From positions 5,022,001 through 5,086,000 of the forward strand of contig CP045205.1 of assembly GCA_009363175.1 (NCBI GenBank): 64,000 bases of DNA, written 5' to 3'. Every line of letters begins with the position of its first letter. Within the stretch, counting starts at the first letter, position 1. Made by a program: the position numbers and the translations under genes. Under the pieces are notes generated by a model, which saw only the letters and a program-made list of their open reading frames with translations, was not told the origin of the DNA and made no database searches. The stretch comes from Citrobacter telavivensis (GTDB taxonomy: Bacteria > Pseudomonadota > Gammaproteobacteria > Enterobacterales > Enterobacteriaceae). Below, in pieces: positions 51,487-58,704 of this stretch.

Positions 51487-52836
51487 TCATTTCCCGTCCT
51501 GAATCGGCTTATCGTCCACGAATACCAGGCACTGAAGACGATTTGGTGCTGCATAGAGGGGTTTTTCTGCAGGGCGATATAACCTAAACAGCTGCACGAT
51601 AATCGACTCGAAATTACCGCGCAGCGTAAATGGTACATCGATGCGGTAGTTCACAGGCGTTGGCCAGATAACTACCCAGGTAGGACTACTGCCACTCTCA
51701 CAGCGAACCGATGTAGCCCATTGGATCAGAGTCTCTTTTAACGTAGTGCCTGCCTGCGCGGTCCAGGCCTGTCCGTCTGGTAACGAGGAAAGCAATGCTC
51801 CCGGAGTGAAAACAGTTTTTCCGCTGACCGGAGCAGTAGGAGAGATGACAGTGGACGGTGGATTACTGTTCTGAACCGTTCCACCTGGTTTCACTGCACC
51901 AGATGGAGTTAAAGGCACACCAAGTGCAGCTTTATTCAGAGGTGTTGACGCAACTGACAATGCTGACGGCGCAGGCGCAGGAGCCAACTCTGTTGATGGT
52001 TTTACCTTGCCAGATGTTAACTTAGCTGCGGGACCTGCCTGTGTTTTCTGCACCGGAACCGTAGATTTTTCCCCAGGCTCGCTGGCAGAGAACGGGTTAC
52101 GAGGTGTTTTTGCTGTCGTTGCAACAGATAAAGGGGAAACAGCTTGAGAGGTAACTTTTGGTGTCCCTGGTGACAAAATGGAACTTTCTGGCCGAGCCGG
52201 AGGCAACGGATAGCTATTATTTCCAGTACCAGAAAGTCCCTTAGAACTGTTAAGTAGTGTGCCTGTAGAAGCAGATTTCCCTGTTCCATGACTTGCTACA
52301 CTCGCCTGCAAGGGACCTGTTGTTGAGAGGGCAAGATGTCGATATTCATCACGCAGAACAAAACAAATTTCTCGATTCAGGTCATCTACGCGCATACGCC
52401 AGGCAGGCCCGGCGAGGATTTGTAAAGCATCTCCAAGCTTCACAGGTCCTATTGAACGCTGCACAGCCGGTAATGGTTTAACGAACAATTCAGAGAATAC
52501 ACCCGGTTCGCCTGAACACAGTGAATAACCTGATTCAAGCATCACGTATCGCATACCTTCCCCAATGGTATTCACCATCTGCAAAGGCATCCTGATATCG
52601 ATAATCTGATTCAGTGGGTCACGCTGAGCATCTACAGGTCGCGTACTCGCAAGTATGTAACGATCGTATCGAACAACTTCAGGGGAACGGTTTTGATAAA
52701 GATCCTGAACACGGGGAGAGCCCTGAAGCCTGCTCATGGGTTCAGAGCGAGAACTAAAGTCTGTGCAGCCAGCGGCAAGCAGACAAAGCGTGATGGCCCC
52801 AAGCCGATAACGTGTCTGCAGGTTTATTTTTACCAT
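51487..52836 (-). CDS. pilL: Pilus lipoprotein PilL
   Basis: A 449-residue lipoprotein: signal LGAITLCLLAAGC with lipobox L-A-A-G-C, a conserved N-terminal half (RPVDAQRDPLNQIIDIRMPL) and a Pro/Ser/Thr-rich middle (about residues 190-340). The C-terminal domain has TWVVIWPTPVNYRIDVPF and TLRGNFESIIVQLF, as in TcpQ-type secretin partners. ATG 52836 follows CTGGGGAT. First gene of the pil operon. Confidence 0.9.
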   Translation of the reverse strand: MVKINLQTRYRLGAITLCLLAAGCTDFSSRSEPMSRLQGSPRVQDLYQNRSPEVVRYDRYILASTRPVDAQRDPLNQIIDIRMPLQMVNTIGEGMRYVMLESGYSLCSGEPGVFSELFVKPLPAVQRSIGPVKLGDALQILAGPAWRMRVDDLNREICFVLRDEYRHLALSTTGPLQASVASHGTGKSASTGTLLNSSKGLSGTGNNSYPLPPARPESSILSPGTPKVTSQAVSPLSVATTAKTPRNPFSASEPGEKSTVPVQKTQAGPAAKLTSGKVKPSTELAPAPAPSALSVASTPLNKAALGVPLTPSGAVKPGGTVQNSNPPSTVISPTAPVSGKTVFTPGALLSSLPDGQAWTAQAGTTLKETLIQWATSVRCESGSSPTWVVIWPTPVNYRIDVPFTLRGNFESIIVQLFRLYRPAEKPLYAAPNRLQCLVFVDDKPIQDGK

Positions 52837-52886
52837 CAGGAATCCCCAGGAGTTGTCCGAAACAAGTCGGATATTCTGGCGGGGAT

Positions 52887-53052
52887 GCCTTTTCGGACAA
52901 TGCAAAACTATTACTGCGAACTGAAGAAAATTTCCTCGGTGGGGCAACCGCGAAAGACCAGGATATCCAGTTTCAAGGGTTATCACCGTATTCGGGCGCA
53001 GGGAAAGGAGCTACACGAGACCGATTTATCCAGCCAGTTGGCAATACCTTAA
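52887..53052 (+). CDS. Doubtful small ORF opposite the pil operon
   Basis: A 54-residue frame (MPFRTMQNYYCELKKISSVG ...) with GGCGGGG right before the ATG, in the 266-nt gap between pilL and the DUF2442 gene. A second open frame overlaps it, so coding is uncertain. The gap otherwise must hold the pil operon promoter on the minus strand. Confidence 0.22.
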
Positions 53053-53080
53053 AAAGAAAAGCGCCGGAAAATCCGGCGCC
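53051..53080 (-). terminator. Terminator after the DUF2442 gene
   Basis: On the minus strand GCGCCGGA (53079-53072), loop, TCCGGCGC (53068-53061) then TTTTCTTTTT. It lies 23 nt past the DUF2442 stop and isolates the pil operon from the genes upstream. Confidence 0.85.
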
Positions 53081-53102
53081 TTAGTCTGCGACTTTATGAT
53101 TA

Positions 53103-53351
53103 TCAGGCTACGCGATGTGGAACATGGGTCACGTCACCACGGCCAGCGAGCAAGCCATCGACTGAGATATCCTCATCGAGATTATCCCAGTGAATACCAC
53201 GTTTACTCAGTTCATAGTCATTACGTTCTTTGTCTGTGGCATTCAGCAGACGAGGAAACCAGGCGATTGGTACGCCCATCACCCTGCCATCGTTTAATTC
53301 GACCCACATGGTGGTCTCATCAAATCGTACATTTTTAGCTGAAATAGTCAT
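53103..53351 (-). CDS. DUF2442 protein
   Basis: An 82-residue protein with the DUF2442 signature (DETTMWVELNDGRVMGVPIA WFPRLLNAT split in two parts, then DEDISVDGLLAGRGD). The first ATG that suits the family is at 53351, inside the end of the DUF4160 gene. Such DUF4160-DUF2442 pairs are common and are suspected toxin-antitoxin-like modules; direct proof is lacking to my knowledge. Confidence 0.85.
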   Translation of the reverse strand: MTISAKNVRFDETTMWVELNDGRVMGVPIAWFPRLLNATDKERNDYELSKRGIHWDNLDEDISVDGLLAGRGDVTHVPHRVA

Positions 53352-53577
53352 TCCAGGCCTCCACAAACATCGTCTGGTTATGTTGAACCATCTTAGTCAA
53401 CTCTTTAAGAGTCCGGGCATCGAAGCCATCGTTCCTGCTCAGTTTAACTTCATTTTCAAGCCAGAATTTCGCTTCACCATCAGCGTTACGGACATGAATA
53501 TGAGCGGGTTCTAGAGGATTTCCCTCGTTCGAGTAAAAGAAAAATTTGAATCCGTTAATTCTCAGTATAACTGGCAT
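53335..53577 (-). CDS. DUF4160 protein
   Basis: An 80-residue protein with the family core FKFFFYSNEGNPLEPAHIHV and a C-terminal helical part (LKELTKMVQHNQTMFVEAWN). Overlaps the DUF2442 gene by 17 nt, so the two are coupled. The conserved HIHV His pair could be catalytic or metal-binding; unknown. Confidence 0.85.
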   Translation of the reverse strand: MPVILRINGFKFFFYSNEGNPLEPAHIHVRNADGEAKFWLENEVKLSRNDGFDARTLKELTKMVQHNQTMFVEAWNDYFS

Positions 53578-53615
53578 TAAAAAAGTACCCCGCTCCTGCC
53601 ATGATTATCTTGAAT

Positions 53616-53642
53616 AAAAAAGCGCCAGTCAAACTGGCGCCT
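53616..53642 (-). terminator. Terminator after ssb
   Basis: On the minus strand GCGCCAG / CTGGCGC with a 5-nt loop and six T (53622-53617), 14 nt past the ssb stop. Confidence 0.87.
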
Positions 53643-53655
53643 CTGTAAAATCCAA

Positions 53656-54204
53656 TCAGGAAATGGCGTAGATCGCTTTTCGGCAGATCCCATAACCATG
53701 CCCCAGAAACGGTATGTCATCATCAAAATCCATCGGAGGTTCATTAGCAGGATTGTGTGGCGCAGCTGACTGCTGAGGCTGAGGCTGCTGAGGCTGCCCC
53801 CAACCTCCTTGCGCCGACCCAGGCTGCTGAGCATTACCGGTACCTGCTGGAGCATTACGACTACCCAGCATCTGCATCGTACCGTTCACACCAACCACAA
53901 CTTCTGTTGTCCAGCGTTCAACCCCGCCGTTATCAGTCCATTTGCGGGTCCGCAGATGGCCTTCAATGTATACCTGTGAACCTTTTTTCAGATATTCACC
54001 GGCTATTTCGGCGAGTTTGCCAAACAACACAACGCGATGCCACTCAGTGTTTTCCTTCATTTCACCGCTTTGTTTATCACGCCATGACTCCGACGTTGCA
54101 ATACTGAACCCTGTAACAGCTGTGCTATTGGGCATATAACGTACTTCGGGGTCCTGACCGAGATGGCCAACGAGAATAACTTTGTTAATTCCGCGACTTG
54201 CCAT
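53656..54204 (-). CDS. ssb: Single-stranded DNA-binding protein
   Basis: A 182-residue SSB: OB-fold MASRGINKVILVGHLGQDPE ... EWHRVVLFGKLAEIAGEYLK ... QVYIEGHLRTRKW, a Gln/Pro/Gly-rich linker and the partner-binding tip DDDIPF. Unusually the tip is not the end: LGHGYGICRKAIYAIS follows, an extension I associate with SSBs of SPI-7-type ICEs. It should protect ICE DNA during transfer and replication. Confidence 0.94.
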   Translation of the reverse strand: MASRGINKVILVGHLGQDPEVRYMPNSTAVTGFSIATSESWRDKQSGEMKENTEWHRVVLFGKLAEIAGEYLKKGSQVYIEGHLRTRKWTDNGGVERWTTEVVVGVNGTMQMLGSRNAPAGTGNAQQPGSAQGGWGQPQQPQPQQSAAPHNPANEPPMDFDDDIPFLGHGYGICRKAIYAIS

Positions 54205-54221
54205 GATGTAATCTCCTGTAC

Positions 54222-54425
54222 CTAATCATATTCACGCTGCGTCCATTCCCCTTTTTCAAGAGCAATATCGGCCTGCAGACTGGTTTTGTAGTATTCGACT
54301 GACTCACGGGACACGGGTCCCATTTCGTTCGCGGTTCCGATATAAAAACCGCGCTGACTGGACAGAACCTGGATCTGTAATTGATACCCAGCTTCTGAAG
54401 CCAGTAAACCGAATGGATTTCCCAT
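54222..54425 (-). CDS. Small unknown protein next to ssb
   Basis: A 67-residue soluble protein (MGNPFGLLASEAGYQLQIQV, ending EKGEWTQREYD). It lies 17 nt before ssb on the same strand and 72 nt after the DUF3577 gene. No domain recognised. Confidence 0.6.
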   Translation of the reverse strand: MGNPFGLLASEAGYQLQIQVLSSQRGFYIGTANEMGPVSRESVEYYKTSLQADIALEKGEWTQREYD

Positions 54426-54497
54426 GCGAGAGCTCCGTTACGTTATCGAGAGAGGTAAATCTCCCGAAAGAGATTTACCGGATGTAAGAAAAAAGAA

Positions 54498-54989
54498 TTA
54501 AAACGAGTTCGGATCGTAGTCTTTAGGAGCCGCAGAACCTTGTTCCGGGGTTTGAGATGCATTTGGCGCTGTGTAAACGACTTCCTGGCCTTTCTTAATG
54601 AACTCGACCTTAATCAGGCGAGCCTTCAGAGAAGGTCTGGATTCACCGGAATGTTCACCCGACTGAAGGGTAAACACGTCAGCTTTCAGGCCGCTCAGCA
54701 CAAACCCCAGCAATACTTTTTCCTCTTCATCCACGGCCTTCTGGCAGCGGTTGATGAGTTTTGTAGCCTCTGGGCCCGCAACAGTGACATCGAAACGAGT
54801 GTATGACGCATTGTCGGTAGGACCAGTCAGGGCATTAATGACAGCGCAGGTAAATTCACCGTTTTGGCCCTGTACACGACGAATCGAGCTCAGGTAGCCG
54901 ATACCGCTTACGTTAAGATTGAAATACTCTTTTTTCTGGCTGGCAGAGGAAGAGGTGGTGGAAGAAGATGCAGTTGTAGTAGCAGTCAT
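54498..54989 (-). CDS. DUF3577 / STY4534-type ICE protein
   Basis: A 163-residue protein: Ser/Thr-rich start, then NLNVSGIGYLSSIRRVQGQN and CAVINALTGPTDNASYTRFD, the DUF3577 core found in SPI-7-type islands (STY4534). Ends YDPNSF. ATG 54989 follows CCGGAGATAACATC. It is grouped with ssb and topB in the replication block; a DNA-processing role is inferred from context. Confidence 0.85.
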   Translation of the reverse strand: MTATTTASSSTTSSSASQKKEYFNLNVSGIGYLSSIRRVQGQNGEFTCAVINALTGPTDNASYTRFDVTVAGPEATKLINRCQKAVDEEEKVLLGFVLSGLKADVFTLQSGEHSGESRPSLKARLIKVEFIKKGQEVVYTAPNASQTPEQGSAAPKDYDPNSF

Positions 54990-55157
54990 GATGTTATCTC
55001 CGGAGTAAAAACTAAACTGGTAGCGGAGAAACATCTATCCCTTGCGGGATAACGTTTCCCGCAGGGAAGTCAGCAAATTATTGCCGACTGGCTGTATTTG
55101 TGAAATGGACCTCAACTCGCCAGGAGTACCTGTTCTCAGAGGTTAAACAGGTTTACC

Positions 55158-55243
55158 ACCCGAAGGCGCCACTCTCAGGTTTTATGTGGCATTGGCATGT
55201 GATTACCCGAAGGCGCCCTTCTCAAATCACCAGGGCATTGGCA
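55158..55243. repeat. Two 47-bp imperfect tandem repeats
   Basis: ACCCGAAGGCGCC at 55158-55170 and 55205-55217; GGCATTGGCA at 55188-55197 and 55234-55243; the parts between are similar (CTCTCA / TTCTCA). They lie in the gene-poor gap between the DUF3577 gene and topB and may bind a replication or transfer protein. Confidence 0.55.
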
Positions 55244-55333
55244 GTTGTCGATGACAACGATTAGCCTCTTTATCATTTATTCAGACGCAGCAGATGTCAA
55301 CGCCGGTGTGCGTAAAAAATCATCAATGCCAAA

Positions 55334-55364
55334 AAATAAAAAAAGCGGCACCTTTCGGCACCGC
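55334..55364 (-). terminator. Terminator-like hairpin downstream of topB
   Basis: On the minus strand GCGGTGCC-GAAA-GGTGCCGC folds with two G-U pairs and a GAAA tetraloop, followed by seven T. It is 250 nt past the topB stop. Confidence 0.65.
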
Positions 55365-55402
55365 CTGTGAGGTCTGCACCATTAGACCTGATGTTGACCT
55401 GC

Positions 55403-55603
55403 TTACGCAGTTGCTCCGGGGGTGTGTTCAGGACCCGGCACGGTTTCACGGAGTTTTGTGCCTTTTTGACTCACGTTCAGGTGTGGACGCGGCCAACAAG
55501 ACTGTATCCTGCAAGCACTGCATTTGATGCTCACAGGACCCGCAGTCACGAGGTGCGGCTTCAGAGCCGTCGCAACAATAGCAAAGGCATCCTGTCCCCG
55601 CAA
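55403..55603 (-). CDS. Doubtful Cys/Pro-rich small ORF after topB
   Basis: An open frame (RGQDAFAIVATALKPHLVTA ... CSACRIQSCWPRPHL) starting at a TTG without a good ribosome site, directly after topB and before the terminator at 55334. Short frames of this look are annotated on enterobacterial islands, but the stretch could equally be an untranslated or small RNA. Apart from this, the 55035-55617 gap holds only the 47-bp repeats and the terminator. Confidence 0.28.
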   Translation of the reverse strand: MRGQDAFAIVATALKPHLVTAGPVSIKCSACRIQSCWPRPHLNVSQKGTKLRETVPGPEHTPGATA

Positions 55604-55617
55604 TGAGAGACAAGGAA

Positions 55618-57627
55618 TTAATTATTCTTTGGTTTTACAGCCTTAGAGCTACGCGCGCTTTTACGTTTCTGGGTGTCGTTGTTGATGATTCCTTTGCAAT
55701 CAGGATAACGAGTACACCCCCAAAACTCTCCTTTCTGTCCTTTTTTTAGGCGAGTTTTCCCCCCACATAAAGGGCACGATGGTGTGGGTGGTATTCTAAT
55801 GCTCACCCGCTGCTGTCCTCCCATGCTGACAAGGTTACGGGTCCATCCGACCTGTCGCTGCAAAAAATCATTCAGGGTAAGGCGTCCTTCTGCTACTTCA
55901 TCCAGAGCCTGTTCCCAAAGTGCAGTCATTCCGGGGTCGGTTAACTGCGAGGGCAGAGCATCAATGACATCAGCACCAAGATCAGTCGCGCGAAGCTGCT
56001 TACCTTTACGCACAATAAATCTGCGGTTCAGCAGTTGCTCAACGATACCAGCGCGGGTGGCTTCCGTGCCTAATCCGGCGTTGTCCTTCAGTACCTTACG
56101 AAGAGCAATATCGGTAACAAACGCTGACGCGTTCATCATAGCGCCGATGAGTGTTGCGAAAGTATAGTGAGCCGGCGGACGAGTCATTTGCTGCACGACC
56201 TCTGCACCGTTTACTCCGCAACGGTCACCCTTCCTGAGAGGAGGAAGTTCAATACTGAGATCATCATCCCCTGCACTATCCTCTTCCTCCTTACTGAACA
56301 GGACCTTCCAGCCCATTACAATCTCCGTCCTTCCTGTTGTGCGGAACAGTTGCCCGCCAATGTCAAACTGCAGACGAGTAATATCAGATTCGTGCAGGGG
56401 AAGAAATTGTGCCAGATAATTTCGGCGGATAAGGGTGTATACCCTTCGCTCTGCCTCACTTAACGCAGAAAACTTAAACGCGTTTCGGGTAGGGATAATG
56501 CCATGGTGAGCTGTGATTTTTTTGTCGTTCCATATACGCGAAACAAACGAAGTATTTAGACCTGAAAGAAGAGAACTACACTCTGGATCAGACAGACCAA
56601 TAGCGGAAAGAACCGAGGGGATTTCCTCACGCATAGACTCAGGAAGGTATCCACAATCAGTTCGTGGATAAGTGGTTGCCTTGTGTTTCTCATAGAGGCT
56701 CTGTGCAGTGTCAAGCACCTGCTGGGGTGACATATCCCAGAGCAGGCCACAGGCCTGTTGTAAAGTGCCGAGCGAAAAAGCCAGCGGCGCTGCCGCTTTT
56801 TCACGCTTCGTCTCACATTCTGTTACGGTCGCTGCTCCAGCCTGCCGGCAAAGATGCGCTACCTGCTGCGCTATATTTTGGTGTACACAGCGTTTTTCTT
56901 CGTCGGTATAAACCTTTGCAGGTACCCATTGCGCCGGAAAAGTTCTCCCTCCCGCACTCAGAAGCGCCTTAACCTGCCAGAAAGGTTTTGGGACGAATGT
57001 CGCTATCTCCCGATCACGCCGGACAACCAGTGCCAGGGTGGGAGTCTGCACCCGCCCGACAGAAATCACACAGTCGAATCCTGACTGTACTGCAAGCAGT
57101 GTATACAGACGGGACAGATTCATTCCAATGAGCCAGTCGGCACGAGCGCGACCAAGTCCCGCATGATACATTCCAAGAGTTTCGGCACCCGGTCGCAGAT
57201 CCTGGAGAGCTGCACGGATGCTCATTTCATCAAGGGCAGAAAGCCAAAGCCGCTGTACAGGACCGTCCCAGCGGCAGTATTCCAGCAATTCACGGGCAAT
57301 TACTTCTCCTTCCCGGTCCGCATCAGTGGAGATAACCACATCATCGACCTGGCGCAGCAGCCGCTCAATAACCTTGAACTGAGACTGCGTCTCCTTTTTT
57401 ACCACCACCTGCCATGGGGAAGGCAGGATCGGCAGAGCAGAGAGCGACCATGGTTTGCCATACTGTTGACCGTATGCTTCAGGCGGTGCGGTCTCCAGCA
57501 AATGCCCTACTGCCCAGGTAACAGTGACGCCAGGGCCAGTTAGAAAACCGTCGCCACGTCGGGTGGCACCCAAAACATTCGCAAGATCTCGCCCCTGTGA
57601 GGGCTTTTCGCAGATAAACAACCGCAT
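55618..57627 (-). CDS. topB: DNA topoisomerase III
   Basis: A 669-residue type IA topoisomerase: TOPRIM start MRLFICEKPSQGRDLANVLG and DADREGEVIARELL, active-site Tyr in TTYPRTDCGYLPE (about residue 325), and GLGTEATRAGIVEQL. A C-terminal zinc finger (CPLCGG ... CTRYPDC) ends in a basic tail. ICE-borne TopB is a constant partner of SSB in this family and likely acts in replication or decatenation of the circular form. Confidence 0.95.
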   Translation of the reverse strand: MRLFICEKPSQGRDLANVLGATRRGDGFLTGPGVTVTWAVGHLLETAPPEAYGQQYGKPWSLSALPILPSPWQVVVKKETQSQFKVIERLLRQVDDVVISTDADREGEVIARELLEYCRWDGPVQRLWLSALDEMSIRAALQDLRPGAETLGMYHAGLGRARADWLIGMNLSRLYTLLAVQSGFDCVISVGRVQTPTLALVVRRDREIATFVPKPFWQVKALLSAGGRTFPAQWVPAKVYTDEEKRCVHQNIAQQVAHLCRQAGAATVTECETKREKAAAPLAFSLGTLQQACGLLWDMSPQQVLDTAQSLYEKHKATTYPRTDCGYLPESMREEIPSVLSAIGLSDPECSSLLSGLNTSFVSRIWNDKKITAHHGIIPTRNAFKFSALSEAERRVYTLIRRNYLAQFLPLHESDITRLQFDIGGQLFRTTGRTEIVMGWKVLFSKEEEDSAGDDDLSIELPPLRKGDRCGVNGAEVVQQMTRPPAHYTFATLIGAMMNASAFVTDIALRKVLKDNAGLGTEATRAGIVEQLLNRRFIVRKGKQLRATDLGADVIDALPSQLTDPGMTALWEQALDEVAEGRLTLNDFLQRQVGWTRNLVSMGGQQRVSIRIPPTPSCPLCGGKTRLKKGQKGEFWGCTRYPDCKGIINNDTQKRKSARSSKAVKPKNN

Positions 57628-57640
57628 GGTGGTTCCCCGG

Positions 57641-58363
57641 TCAGGCAGCCCGATATCGCATACGAAGCAGGTTTACGCTCGATTCATTAACCGGCGGTGA
57701 GAAAGCTGAGCGCTTTTCACCAAGAAGAACAGACAAATCTGGCTCTCCCGCCACCTCGCATGCTTGTTTCCATGTTTCGTTGTTTTCCACAGCATCAAAC
57801 CGGGTAGCATCAATACGGCGATAAGATAAAACAGAGCCATAGATCTGACGAATTAATCTGCCACCTTCGCTAAGATGATGATCACGGCGAGAACGTGTAA
57901 TTAATCCATAATGCGATGCTTGTAGTGCCTTTTTCGCAAACTGATCGAATCCTACTAACAGAAACACACACCTGTAACCCAGAGGGGTTCGTGTAAATAC
58001 CTGGATATCGAGTGGCTCAACAGATGCAACTTCTGTCAATGTAATACCAGGCGGCAACATTGACATCTCAGCATCAAGTTGCTGTATCAAAGCAGTCATA
58101 GAATCTGATGCAACCTTGATCTTTTCTTCCAGGTTAAACATAGCAACATCAGCCCATGGATTATTTCGCAGGGAATCCTGGTTAATCAGAGTCGCACGGT
58201 GGAAAAACTGAGGCATACCGATAATTCCATGCCTTGCAGGCTTTTCACCGTCCTGTTTTTCAGGCTGACGCCCCTGCCATAGCCCGATTGCGTAATTCGT
58301 ATGCAGTGCGATCGTCATTTCAGACTGCAGCGCACCAGTTCTTTTCTCATTTTTTTCTGCCAT
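57641..58363 (-). CDS. ICE protein, TIGR03761 (PFL_4669 type)
   Basis: A 240-residue protein with the family's GALQSEMTIALHTNYAIGLW, HGIIGMPQFFHRATLINQDS and the DAEMSMLPPGITLTEVASVE segment. ATG 58363 has AGGTGA 5 nt before it. It is 14 nt upstream of topB, and the hairpin-repeat region lies directly before it. Always located in the replication block; function unknown. Confidence 0.87.
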   Translation of the reverse strand: MAEKNEKRTGALQSEMTIALHTNYAIGLWQGRQPEKQDGEKPARHGIIGMPQFFHRATLINQDSLRNNPWADVAMFNLEEKIKVASDSMTALIQQLDAEMSMLPPGITLTEVASVEPLDIQVFTRTPLGYRCVFLLVGFDQFAKKALQASHYGLITRSRRDHHLSEGGRLIRQIYGSVLSYRRIDATRFDAVENNETWKQACEVAGEPDLSVLLGEKRSAFSPPVNESSVNLLRMRYRAA

Positions 58364-58461
58364 CGTTGTCACCTGTGCTCAGTTAAGATGAGCAGGCATA
58401 GTCCTGAAACACCGGTATCTCCAACAACGCGAAACTCATAATTCCAAGAACGAAATTGTAA

Positions 58462-58516
58462 GTTGGTTAAAATTTGTACTTGCTGCGCCCCGCAGCAAGC
58501 TCGTTTTTTAACCAAC
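58462..58516. repeat. Hairpin repeat copy 1
   Basis: Inner arms CTTGCTGCG and CGCAGCAAG with loop CCC (58479-58499). Outer arms GTTGGTTAAAA (58462-58472) and TTTTAACCAAC (58506-58516). Part of the 341-nt gene-free region 58364-58704. Confidence 0.85.
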
Positions 58517-58565
58517 AGCAATACTTTCCCGCAAGACCCCAACCACAACACATCGAAACCTGATT

Positions 58566-58612
58566 CTTTTTTGTACTTGTTGCGCCCCGCAACAAGGTCA
58601 TTTTTTAACCAC
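58566..58612. repeat. Hairpin repeat copy 2
   Basis: Arms CTTGTTGCG and CGCAACAAG with loop CCC (58576-58596), flanked by TTTTTGTA and TCATTTTTTAACCA as in the other copies. The arm changes relative to copies 1 and 3 are paired (C/G to T/A), so the stem is kept. Confidence 0.85.
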
Positions 58613-58635
58613 TATTGCGCCCAGTAGTTCTGCTC

Positions 58636-58681
58636 ATTTTTTGTACTTGCTGCGCCCCGCAGCAAGCTCACTTTTTAATCA
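58636..58681. repeat. Hairpin repeat copy 3
   Basis: Arms CTTGCTGCG and CGCAGCAAG with loop CCC (58646-58666), same flanks (TTTTTTGTA and TTTTTAATCA). Ends 24 nt before the stop of the STY4528-type gene. Confidence 0.85.
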
Positions 58682-58704
58682 AAAACAGATTTTTGATGCC
58701 ATAA

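Noticed and set aside
58369..58551. Minus-strand 60-codon frame across hairpin repeat 1
   Set aside because: It runs through the repeat, has no ribosome site or recognisable domain, and the hairpin structure explains the sequence better.
58479..58666. Three palindromic repeats as a CRISPR array
   Set aside because: Only three copies with spacers of 70 and 97 nt start to start, no cas genes, and arms that covary between copies.
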